64,000 bases of DNA from Pseudomonadota bacterium (GTDB lineage Bacteria > Desulfobacterota > Binatia > Binatales > Binataceae), in the NCBI GenBank assembly GCA_021323945.1, contig JAJPKA010000018.1:536853-600852 (forward strand), in the 5' to 3' direction. The translations under genes were made by a program, and so were the position numbers. Each line of letters begins with the position of its first letter. Positions within the stretch are counted from its first letter, which is position 1. This document shows positions 8,448 through 17,100 of the stretch, one piece after another. Under the pieces are notes generated by a model. That model ran no database searches, was not told the origin of the DNA, and was given only the letters and a program-made list of their open reading frames with translations.

Positions 8448-8468
8448 AAAAAAAGGGTCTGCAGACCC
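8448..8468 (-). terminator. Weak terminator-like palindrome with T-run
   Basis: On the minus strand GGGTCTGCAGACCC is followed by seven T. The stem is only five base pairs with a four-base loop, so termination strength is doubtful, and no minus-strand gene upstream of it is evident. Confidence 0.3.
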
Positions 8469-9226
8469 GAACTGCCGGCTCGAGAATCACCGCGTCGAAG
8501 GATCTGACTAACCTATCAATTACCATCTTGTGCGAGGGGATTTTATTTATCTTAGCGCCCTTCTCAGGGTTCTCCTTTAAGTGGACCCTCGACGAAGTGC
8601 CTATGAGGCAGTTGAATGCTCAGTCTATAGGCAAGCGCGACAGGCACTCACTCAGAATTCTCGGCACGGAGCATTATTGGCATAAACCCAAGTCGCAGGC
8701 TCAAATTGAGTTCCGGAAGACTCTAACGCAGTTGAAATCAAGGTTAAGCAATCTTAATCATTCCTGACGACGGTATCGGCCGGCTAGCTCGGGACATGAC
8801 GCACCAGCGAAGGAGCTGGCGATGCTTTGCCCCGAAAGCCTCTCCAAGATTCAAGAAGCTCATCTCTCGCTCGAATCTTAAAGCACGCACCAGGATTATC
8901 GCATCGTGACCTCCACAGAAGTGTCGCTTCGGCATTCATTTGCTCGGATCGTCGAATTCCCGGGCCAAGCAACGGAAGCATTGCCATTTGACAATGCAGC
9001 TAGCACCCTTGGGTAAACAAATGTCTACAAGGTAAAGCGACGGGTCTTGGACACACCTTTCGGCGTCGGCATGAATACTGCTCAGAGGGGAATGTTTGAT
9101 CAGTGCTCGCTCTGATCTGTCAACCTGTTTCGCGAAAAGCAAAATAGTTCGCAGTATGAAGCATAAACCAAGAACCAATCCGAAGTTGGAGCGGTCAAAG
9201 AAATAGACGATCTAAGAAAGAAATAT

Positions 9227-9958
9227 ATGAGAAGCCAGCTATTGTTATTGTGCGGACTGGGTATCTTGATTAGCCAGTCGAGCTGTCAGCAAAAAACCTT
9301 CGATCCTGCCCTCGCGGGCTCGTTTTTCCCGCTAAAGCCAGGCCTGACATGGACGTATCGGTTTATTGACAACCGTTACGGCAATGGCACGTGGACCGAC
9401 CGTGTGCTGGGTACGGCACACCCGCAGAGCCGAGAAAACGGCAGCGAAGTTGTATCGCGGTATTCGAGCCCGACCGGTGTCCTGGACTCTTCGATCGTTT
9501 ACGTTCCCGAGCACGGTTATTTCACGCGTCGCTTGATCATCCGGAAAAACGATTGGATCACCTCAGAAGATGCATTCTTGCCGCAACTACTCAAGCCCGA
9601 CTTAGTCTGGTCTAGCTCGCTCATACCATTTGGCGAGCAGGGAGGGACTTTTCAGGTAGCACAGACACACCGCAGTTTTTTCGATTCGAGAACTATCGAG
9701 GTGCCCGCCGGACGCTTTACCGGTTGCATACGGATCGAAACAACCGCCCGTTATGAGAGCATTCTTAAGGTAAATCCGCCGCTCCAGTTAAAGTACTTTG
9801 ACTGGTATGCGCCTAATGTGGGGCTGATCAAGACATTGGTTATGCAGCCTGGCCTATTCGGTTCGGAAGTCGCGCGGATAGAGCTGATGAGGTTCGGCTC
9901 CGTACAGCGCGATGTCGTTCTCGCTCACCCAACCGCAGCTCGGGCTGAGCCCGGGTAG
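9227..9958 (+). CDS. Putative lipoprotein of unknown function
   Basis: 243 residues with a hydrophobic leader (LLLLCGLGILISQSSC) ending at Cys20, a loose lipobox. The mature part contains FFPLKPGLTWTYRF, a pattern seen in exported hypothetical proteins in which the phrase resembles the start of a beta-rich domain, and ends with a segment YFDWYAPNVGLIKT. I cannot assign a function. The gene stands alone between gene-poor DNA and a convergent SnoaL-like gene. Confidence 0.7.
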   Translation: MRSQLLLLCGLGILISQSSCQQKTFDPALAGSFFPLKPGLTWTYRFIDNRYGNGTWTDRVLGTAHPQSRENGSEVVSRYSSPTGVLDSSIVYVPEHGYFTRRLIIRKNDWITSEDAFLPQLLKPDLVWSSSLIPFGEQGGTFQVAQTHRSFFDSRTIEVPAGRFTGCIRIETTARYESILKVNPPLQLKYFDWYAPNVGLIKTLVMQPGLFGSEVARIELMRFGSVQRDVVLAHPTAARAEPG

Positions 9959-10014
9959 TCGGATACGGAAAATCTCACCCTTCAGATTATGGCCTTGTGG
10001 GTCAGCTAGCTGGT

Positions 10015-10455
10015 TCAGGTTTCGTTAAGCGGGGTTAGAGAGTCGATGTTGATTCGGCGCGATTTGAACTTCCACTCCCCAGCTACTTTTGCATATTCAT
10101 CATCGTACCAACCCGCCAAGTAATGCTTCTTGCCGTTGCGTAGCAGTCGAACCTCTACATAACAAGTGCCTTTGGCTCGATCCGGCCCCAGCAACTCGAT
10201 CACATGGTTATGGATAAATGGCCGGGGCTGCGACGTTTCGAGGCCCCCCGCAATCATGTTACGCAGGGCATCGCGACCCTTCGCCGCTGGTATTGAGGGA
10301 TCGGTGGTCGAAATCTCGCCATCGCTGGTGAATAGATCCGCCCAGGAATCGACATCCTTTTGCCATACGCAGTGACAGTAGCGCACGGGCAAGGTACGAA
10401 TGGCTTCTCGATCGAGTAATTCTTGGAGCAGAGCTTCGCGATCTTTATTCGCCAT
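10015..10455 (-). CDS. SnoaL-like (NTF2 fold) protein, copy 3
   Basis: 146 residues. It shares with the two copies near 7.1-8.0 kb the DREAIRTLPVRYCHCVW start, the QPRPFIHNHVIEL histidine motif and the EWKFKSRR strand, but is more divergent. The ATG follows GAGGG at good spacing. It is separated from the other two copies by about 2 kb holding a gene-poor stretch and a lipoprotein gene. The substrate is unknown. Confidence 0.85.
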   Translation of the reverse strand: MANKDREALLQELLDREAIRTLPVRYCHCVWQKDVDSWADLFTSDGEISTTDPSIPAAKGRDALRNMIAGGLETSQPRPFIHNHVIELLGPDRAKGTCYVEVRLLRNGKKHYLAGWYDDEYAKVAGEWKFKSRRINIDSLTPLNET

Positions 10456-11334
10456 AAATCCCTCGTCTCATTGAGTTGATGGAAACCTAGGGACTCAGCA
10501 GGAGCTGTCGCTGAGCCCAGCCATGCGCAATCGATACTCGCGGGTTGGGCGTTAACCTCGACCGCTCCACACGATGGGCCGCTGACTCGACATACTCAAG
10601 GTCACTTCCCGTAACGGAGCGCCCACCTGTAAGCCACTCTCTACTTGACTCGGCGAAGACCGTCAACCCGACGCTCCCTCGTAGGTTGTCAGCAGCAAAT
10701 TGCCAGGTACCGTCACAATAAAGCTAGATGGTCGCGGAAAGTCGCGCTTTGCTCCTGAGCACCTCGTATGATTGGCGCTTCAATTACGACCTGACGAACA
10801 GCTCATGACGCATTCAACGTCGGATTCGCTCTTTGCAGTGGCGCCCGCAACCCGCAGGTCGATGGCGCGTCTGTATGCTGTCTCAACATCACGTCCAACG
10901 CCCAAGCCGTGGAAAAATTCATGCGATGCTCATTGCGTCACCGAGATGATTAGGCCGCACACTCCGGCGAATCGTCGCAAACAAGGAGCGATACTACGGA
11001 GCATGCCGGCTGATTGAAGGGACATGGTTAATCAGCCGTTTAGAATCGCCACGCCATGCTCCCTGGCACTTGCCGACAATTTCGGCGAAAAAGGAAGGCT
11101 TTGCCACGATCGAACAACGCCACGGTGTGACTTACGATCGACCGTTAGTTCGAAGATTCGTGTGTTCTTAAACCTGTAGTATTCCGTTCGCACCGACAAG
11201 CAGGATGTCTTCAGCGGAGATGATTGAGCTATCGGTTATCCGAGGTCTTCATGACATTTTACACGATGGCACTTCGGATTAAGCTTAATCGTTGTCAAGG
11301 ATCCGAATCACTATCAGGCTAACGGGATGAGCAG
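10456..11334. other. Gene-poor stretch of about 0.9 kb
   Basis: I see no convincing gene, RNA or mobile element. The longest open frames (about 80 codons near 10772-11017) lack ribosome binding sites, protein-like composition and any recognisable motif. The region must contain the promoters of the two divergent flanking genes, but no clear -35/-10 pair stood out. Confidence 0.5.
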
Positions 11335-12798
11335 GTGAAGAAACGGGTTCTAATAATCGGCGGTGGTGTAATCGGTTGCTCAATCGCGTGGCGCGTAGCG
11401 CGCGAAAATAATGCGGTGACACTTTTGGAACGTGGCCGCCTGGGTAGGGAAGCCTCATGGGCGAGTGCCGGAATGATCGCCCCGCAGGCGGAGGCCCAGG
11501 CTCCTGGACCCTTCTTCCAGCTGTGCCTTCGCGCCCGCGAAACGTTCGAGGCGACTCTCGAGATGCTCAAAGCCGATAGCAATATCGACCCGGAGTACGA
11601 CCGCGAGGGCATTCTTTACCTGGCCCTAAACGAACAGGAACGTGACGAACTACAACAGCGAGCTCAATGGCTGGCAAGCGCCGGCGGGACTATCGACGAA
11701 TTAAGCGTCTCGGCTGCCCGACAATTGGAACCTGCAATATCGCCTAATGCGATTTACGTCTTACGGATGCCGCTGGAGCGACGGATCGAAAACCGGCGGC
11801 TGACACTGGCCTATGCCAGCGCTGCCGTCGCGAAGGGCGCCGTGCTTCTCGAGGGGGTGAGCGTTAAGCGCGTGCGGGTCAACGCGGGGAGAGCCACTGG
11901 TGTTACCACCAATGATGGGCGCGATTTCGAAGCTGACGTAATCGTCAACGCGGCAGGTGCATGGTCAGGCCAAATTGAGGGTCCGGGCGAGAGTTTGGGT
12001 AGTTACCCGGTCCGCGGCCAAATAATCTGTTTCGACGGTCGCCCCGGTCAGCTCCACTGGTCGGTCTTTTCGCTTGGGGGGTACCTGGTCCCACGGCGTG
12101 ACGGGCGAATTCTCGCCGGCTCGACCATGGAAGAAGCTGGGTTTGACAAGAGCGTAACCCTTGCCGGAGTCGCGAAGATCACGCGTGCAGCACTAGAGAT
12201 GGCACCCGCCCTCAGCGAGTTACCCTTGCGCGAAAGCTGGGCGGGATTGCGGCCAGCGACGCGTGACTTCATGCCGGTCCTCGGCCCTTCTCCGTCGGTG
12301 CCCAACTTGTTCTACGCTGTCGGTCATTTCCGCAGCGGAATTTTGCTGTCTGCGATCACGGGCGAAATCCTTTCGGACCTCATTCAGGTACGGACTCCGT
12401 CTATCGATCTCGCGCCATTTTCACCCCAGCGTTTTGCGTCAAAGCCGAAAATCAGCACGATCGCCTTGGTGCGCGACATTCTTTTTCGTTCACGAATCGA
12501 CGCAGTTGCGCAAGCGCTCGGCAAAGAAGTGGCCTACGTATCGGATCTGGAACAGGCCCTGAAGCAGTGCGATGAGATCAAACCAACGACCCTGTTTGTT
12601 GATCTCTCAGAGTCTGGGTCATCGACGGCCAGTGTCGGCGCGCGCGTTCGGGCTTTAGCCTCAACGGTTCGTTTGGTCGGGTTCGCCTCGCATGTGGATT
12701 TGAAGGCGCTCAAAACCGCTCGGGACGCCGGGTTTGATCTGATTCTCTCTCGCAGCGAATTCACAAACCGCCTGGAAGAACTTTTAAAGCAGTCCTGA
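11335..12798 (+). CDS. thiO: Glycine oxidase ThiO fused to a C-terminal receiver-like domain
   Basis: 487 residues. Residues 1 to about 370 form a DAO-family FAD enzyme: the dinucleotide motif IIGGGVIGCSIAW, the REASWASAGMIAP segment typical of ThiO, and a C-terminal FAD segment GHFRSGILLSAITGE. ThiO oxidises glycine to iminoglycine for thiazole synthesis in thiamine biosynthesis. Bacterial ThiO is usually about 370 residues; here about 115 more follow, with a beta1 segment ISTIALVRDI, a possible acceptor Asp in TLFVDLSES and an ending DAGFDLILSRSEF, like a response-regulator receiver in which the usual Lys is not evident. No other thiamine genes are near. The start is GTG. Confidence 0.83.
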   Translation: MKKRVLIIGGGVIGCSIAWRVARENNAVTLLERGRLGREASWASAGMIAPQAEAQAPGPFFQLCLRARETFEATLEMLKADSNIDPEYDREGILYLALNEQERDELQQRAQWLASAGGTIDELSVSAARQLEPAISPNAIYVLRMPLERRIENRRLTLAYASAAVAKGAVLLEGVSVKRVRVNAGRATGVTTNDGRDFEADVIVNAAGAWSGQIEGPGESLGSYPVRGQIICFDGRPGQLHWSVFSLGGYLVPRRDGRILAGSTMEEAGFDKSVTLAGVAKITRAALEMAPALSELPLRESWAGLRPATRDFMPVLGPSPSVPNLFYAVGHFRSGILLSAITGEILSDLIQVRTPSIDLAPFSPQRFASKPKISTIALVRDILFRSRIDAVAQALGKEVAYVSDLEQALKQCDEIKPTTLFVDLSESGSSTASVGARVRALASTVRLVGFASHVDLKALKTARDAGFDLILSRSEFTNRLEELLKQS

Positions 12799-12830
12799 TA
12801 AGTCTCAGGTGTGGCTGTTGAGTGAGCGCT

Positions 12831-12854
12831 CCTACTTTCTTTTTTTCAAGTAGG
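12831..12854 (+). terminator. Hairpin after thiO
   Basis: CCTACTT at 12831-12837 pairs with AAGTAGG at 12848-12854 around a ten-base loop rich in T. It lies about 30 bases after the thiO stop. The stem is short and no T-run follows it, so it is only a possible terminator. Confidence 0.3.
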
Positions 12855-13117
12855 TCACTAGCCCATGTGAACATTGATCTGAAACTGATCGTGTTTTAAC
12901 AAAATTCGGTAGTCAAAGGAGTTTTTAGGCTCTGTAAACGTCTGGCCACAAGGAATGCTCCACAACTACCCAGCGCTGCGGTGCTAGAGGTTGCCTGCGA
13001 GATGGCCATCACTTCGACCTGCACTCGTGCCTGTTTTTCCCTGTGCACCACCGTCCGGAGCCTGCCTACCCATCACAGGGCAAACCATCTTTCGCCTGCT
13101 GAGCGCTAACCTGACAG

Positions 13118-13162
13118 CCTCGCGGGGATGGAGCTCGTTTCGACTTTGCCATCCCCGCGGGG
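13118..13162. repeat. GC-rich inverted repeat upstream of ssb
   Basis: CCTCGCGGGGATGG (13118-13131) is complementary to CCATCCCCGCGGGG (13149-13162) over 14 positions with one T-G pair, with a 17-base loop. No T-run follows, so it is not a classical intrinsic terminator. It ends about 96 bases before the ssb start and could be an mRNA leader hairpin or a protein-binding site. Confidence 0.55.
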
Positions 13163-13258
13163 TAAATGCTTTGCTCGAAGTTGTTGAAAGTGCTCAGAAC
13201 TGCATTTGCGTCTATAGGCATGCTCGCCTACCGTATGTTTTATTGAGGTAGGAAGCGC

Positions 13259-13675
13259 ATGTCGGTAAATAAGGTCATCTTGGTAGGCAATCTGGGGCGT
13301 GATCCTGAGCTACGAGCAACTCCGTCCGGCCAAAGTGTTTGCAGTTTTTCGGTCGCCACAACTGAACGGTTCACCGATCGCACCGGCCAGCAACGGGAAC
13401 AAACCGAATGGCACAACGTTGTGGCTTGGGGCAAGCAAGCCGACCTGTGCGGACAGTACTTGAAAAAAGGCCGCCAGGTTTATGTCGAGGGTAGGTTGAC
13501 GACCCGTCAGTATGAGGCCAAGGACGGAACGGGCAAGCGCTATCGCACGGAGATAGTGGCTCAGCGGGTTCAGTTCCTCGGGGGCCGCGGGACCGTAGGG
13601 ACCGACGAGGGATTCCCGGATTACAATCCGGCCGACGTTCCTCCACCTATCGAGGACGAAGACATTCCCTTTTAA
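13259..13675 (+). CDS. ssb: Single-stranded DNA-binding protein
   Basis: 138 residues. The OB fold starts [18 protein letters not shown], followed by CSFSVATTE and the strand [14 protein letters not shown], and the protein ends with the acidic tip EDEDIPF used to recruit replication and repair partners. Slightly short but typical of bacterial SSB. GAGG and AGGAAG precede the ATG. It is not next to rpsF or rpsR as in many genomes. Its stop shares TTAA with the stop of the convergent DUF309 gene. Confidence 0.95.
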   Translation: MSVNKVILVGNLGRDPELRATPSGQSVCSFSVATTERFTDRTGQQREQTEWHNVVAWGKQADLCGQYLKKGRQVYVEGRLTTRQYEAKDGTGKRYRTEIVAQRVQFLGGRGTVGTDEGFPDYNPADVPPPIEDEDIPF

Positions 13676-14148
13676 TCACTGACCCAGTGAATGGTCGGCG
13701 GCCGATTCCTGTGGAGGCGCTCCGAGCACCGTCGCTGGGGTTCGTCCCCAAGCGTCGAAAAGCGCCGGAGCCCTTCGAAGTATAGCGCCAAATCGGCACG
13801 AAATCGCTCGAGATCAACCTTCATCCATACCGCCGGCAAGCGTTTCAGCTTCATGCAGCATTTCTCATAGAGCGAAAATGCACCGCGGCGGTTACGGCTC
13901 GTCGTGTGGATCAGTGCGGCTGCGGCCTGAATCATTCCCTGAAGGAAGAGCTTGTCGTCTCCTTCAGCGGACCTCCAAATTTTCTCCCAGATTTCGTGCG
14001 CCTCGAAAAACTTACGCTGATTGAAAAGTTGAACACCGAAAGCGAAGTGCGAGACTTCATCTGGTTTCATCTTGAAGGCGAAAAAAACCGGCGTTTCCGA
14101 GCGAGGACGTAGCTGCGAAGTCTTCCAAGCCGCGCAGTGCACGTTCAT
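13672..14148 (-). CDS. DUF309 family protein
   Basis: 158 residues. The helical motif [18 protein letters not shown] followed by [15 protein letters not shown] is the hallmark of DUF309, small all-helical cytoplasmic proteins of unknown function. The ATG at 14148 overlaps the TGA of lhr in an ATGA arrangement, indicating translational coupling; the conserved domain itself begins at about residue 27. The coupling to a helicase gene may hint at a role in nucleic acid metabolism. Confidence 0.85.
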   Translation of the reverse strand: MNVHCAAWKTSQLRPRSETPVFFAFKMKPDEVSHFAFGVQLFNQRKFFEAHEIWEKIWRSAEGDDKLFLQGMIQAAAALIHTTSRNRRGAFSLYEKCCMKLKRLPAVWMKVDLERFRADLALYFEGLRRFSTLGDEPQRRCSERLHRNRPPTIHWVSD

Positions 14149-17100
14149 GGATGATTAACTTTGTTATGGACTCTGGCAGCGCGCCGCGGCATTGGCCCTG
14201 GCAGACCATCAAACACGAGCGCGCGGCCATCGGAATGGAAGCCCATTGCTGCCATCGCTGATACACGCGTGGATTCTAACGCCGGCTCGTTATCAATCTC
14301 CTCAAGCACCAGCCGAGGCCGCAGCTTCATAAGAGCGGAAATCGCACCTTCGAACAATTCCTGGTCGAGTGGGCTCGCTACGGTCAGAGAACGGCCGACC
14401 AGACCGGCTATTACCATCCCTCTATGAATGACCAACAAATTGTCTTTTTCCCGAGCAATCCCACAACCGGGTAGCAAAACACCAAATGGATTGGCCGGAT
14501 CGGCGGCGCTGATTGCAGCCGGTCGGCACGCCTCGTCAGCCTCCCGGACGTTACGCAGTAGCTCCAGCGCATCAGGCAAAGCATATTGTTCACCCGACAG
14601 CGATCGCACGAACCATCCGCGACGAATTGTGCCCGCGTATTCCAGGCGCCGGAGCGCAAACAAAATTTGTTGCCACGGGAGACCGATTTGTTCCAAGGCC
14701 ATCATTTCTCGCGCAAGCACGCCGTGGCGTCGTAGGAGCAGCAAAGCGACTTCGCGAGCGTTATCCGAGCCGTTTGCATAGGGGTTATCGGGCGAATCCG
14801 GGTCAACAGAGATCTGCTCAACATGTTCCACTAACGACCAGCGCCCGCTCAGGCTGGATTGCAGTCGCGCACGCAAAGCCGCATCGTGCCGGTTGATAGC
14901 GCGGCTGGCTTGTCGTTCACGCGACGGAGCGCGATCGCTAACGAAGCTTAAGGCGTTGGGTTCCAAAGCCAGCAGTCGCAGCGGTGCAAAACTGTCATTT
15001 GAGACCAATCCGGCCGCGGCCATCCGCCACAGAGCGGCAACCACATCGCGCTCTGACAGGTTAGCCCGGTCAGCAATTTGGTCCAGATACTGGGCACCAA
15101 AGGTAGTCAGCACGCGGGCAACGGTCTCCACCCGCGAATCGGTTGGCAGGCGTCGCGCCGCCCAGTAGCAGCGTCCGCGTCGTGGCAAAAATGCAACAAC
15201 CGTCGGCCAGTCGGTATCGCCCTCGGAGGCGGGTACCGCGACCCACGAGTACTCACCGCTGAGACATAAGAGATCCAAAAGCTCGGGACGATAATCGACG
15301 ACGCGCGCGGGAAGGATCGCGCGCTCCCAGAATTCCGGCGCGAAACCAATCCCCGCCATTTGTTCGAGCGTGCGGCGCACGCCGTCAAGCCCCATACGGG
15401 CCGGCGTTTCACCAATACCGTTCCACTTGAGCCGAAAGGCGGTGAATTCAGAGTCAGTGCAAGGCTCGACGCTCGCTCGAACCAGATTCAAAGTTTGGCG
15501 ATGGATCCGCTCCAACACGTAGCGATCGCACCATTGCGCAGTTGGATTTGGCGAGTCATTGGCACTAGCAAGAGGTACGTTGCTCACGCGCTTCTCTTCA
15601 GCCGGCTCGCGCATCCCATCGCAATCGTTCGTAAAGCGCCCCCGGAAGATCGTGCCTTTGGCTTCGAGTGCAACCAGTGCAGCCTCAACATCTTGGGTTG
15701 GAAGCTGGAGGCGCCGGACCAAAGAACCTCGGTCTGTCGGGCCGGACGTCGCTAGTGCGCGTCGCACTATCTCCTCAACGGCACTAGCCCGGTCCCTCGC
15801 TATGGCGTCTTGGCCCTCATGCTGTGGCGCTTGCCGCCGCGACAGCGAATCTCCAAGCGCTTCTCTCACTGTGCCCGTATTGACGTCGGCACAAAGCCGC
15901 AATTCCGGATAAGCGGTGATAAATAGTGACAAGTCCTCAGTGGCCACAATCCGTTCAGATGACGGATCGTCGGGTTTGAGTCGTACGCGTTGTAAGCGTC
16001 CCTGACCTTCCAAAGTTGAGAGCATTGCTGCTCCGTCAGCAGCTGCTCTGCCGAGGCAGTCTCGATATTCGATAGAACCATGAGCCCGAATCAATTCGTA
16101 GAGTTCGTCGCTGTTCCTCGCGCGGGCCGAGTTCGCCGTTCCTTGAACTTCCTGGATGACATGCTCGACCGCCTCGGCTGCGAGCATTTCGGCGAGATTT
16201 TCGCTGCGGAAAACATCCTCAGCCATTGCCCTGTTCATGGTAACAGTGCGGCTGCGCCGGTTCGCTCGCTCGCCATCATCCAGGAAAGAGTAGTCCCACG
16301 CCAGCAGGACCCGATGAGCAAGCGCCGAAGGGGCCACATTATCCACCAAAACGGTGCGGACTGTCCCTTGCTCGATTCCACGTAACAATGCTTGCAAGCG
16401 TGCGATATCAGCAGTCTCTTGGAGACATTCGCGCATCGTTTCGCTTACGATAAAGTGATCCGGTAGGGAAACGGTCGCCGGACGATTCTCGAAGCATGCG
16501 TTGCGTTGTGGAAAGATGGCGGTAATTAGTTCCTGTGATCGGAGCCGCTGAATCCAAGCAGGTACCTTGCGGCCGCGCGAGGAACGCATGACCGATAATG
16601 CGCGAGTTGCTACGTGACGGAAGCGCACTTCGAACATCGGAGCATCCAGCAGCGCCTGCTGCAGCACCTCGCGAACGTTGCGAGAGTTTACCAGTGCGAG
16701 AAAATGGTCGAGCGGAATGCTGTGGCGTGCGTTGAGGGCCAGCAGAACCGCGTCGTCAATTGCAGAGGCTTGAATTTCGAAATCGAACGCCTGGCACAGA
16801 CGTTTACGTAGGGCGAGACCGAGCCCGCGATTGACCCGCATACCCCACGGCGAATGGATAACGATCTGAGTGCCACCCAGGCCATCAAAGAAGCGTTCCA
16901 CTATAAGCGTACGCTCATCGGGAAGCGCCCCTAGCGCGGCCAGTCCACGGCGAAGATACGCAACGGCCTGCGCTGAGGCCTCTGCAGTGAGGCCGCATTC
17001 AGACTGCAGCCAGTTGGCAGCATGCTCATCGTTGCCGGCTTCAATGAACCTGCCGACTGTCTGACGCAAATCATTTAACTCCGCCGATAAGGCTGGGGAA

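Larger units (their letters stand above)
8043..9226. other. Gene-poor stretch of about 1.2 kb
   Basis: No convincing gene is visible. It holds a pair of 20-bp direct repeats near 8175-8217 followed by a possible frameshifted transposase start, and a palindrome with an A-run near 8448-8468. Open frames here are short, lack ribosome binding sites and match nothing I recognise. The base composition is slightly more A+T-rich than neighbouring genes, as expected of decayed or non-coding DNA. Confidence 0.5.
12799..13258. other. Intergenic region thiO-ssb, about 460 bases
   Basis: No gene is recognised. It contains a small T-rich-loop hairpin just after thiO and a long GC-rich inverted repeat at 13118-13162 upstream of ssb. 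An 86-codon open frame at 12991-13251 has no supporting features. Confidence 0.5.

Noticed and set aside
8528-8767. 79-codon plus-strand frame in the gene-poor stretch
   Set aside because: No ribosome binding site, no known motif; most likely chance in non-coding DNA.
10772-11017. 81-codon plus-strand frame in the second gene-poor stretch
   Set aside because: No ribosome binding site and no recognisable protein features.
11140-11334. Thiamine riboswitch upstream of thiO
   Set aside because: No CTGAGA-type conserved core of the TPP element was seen.
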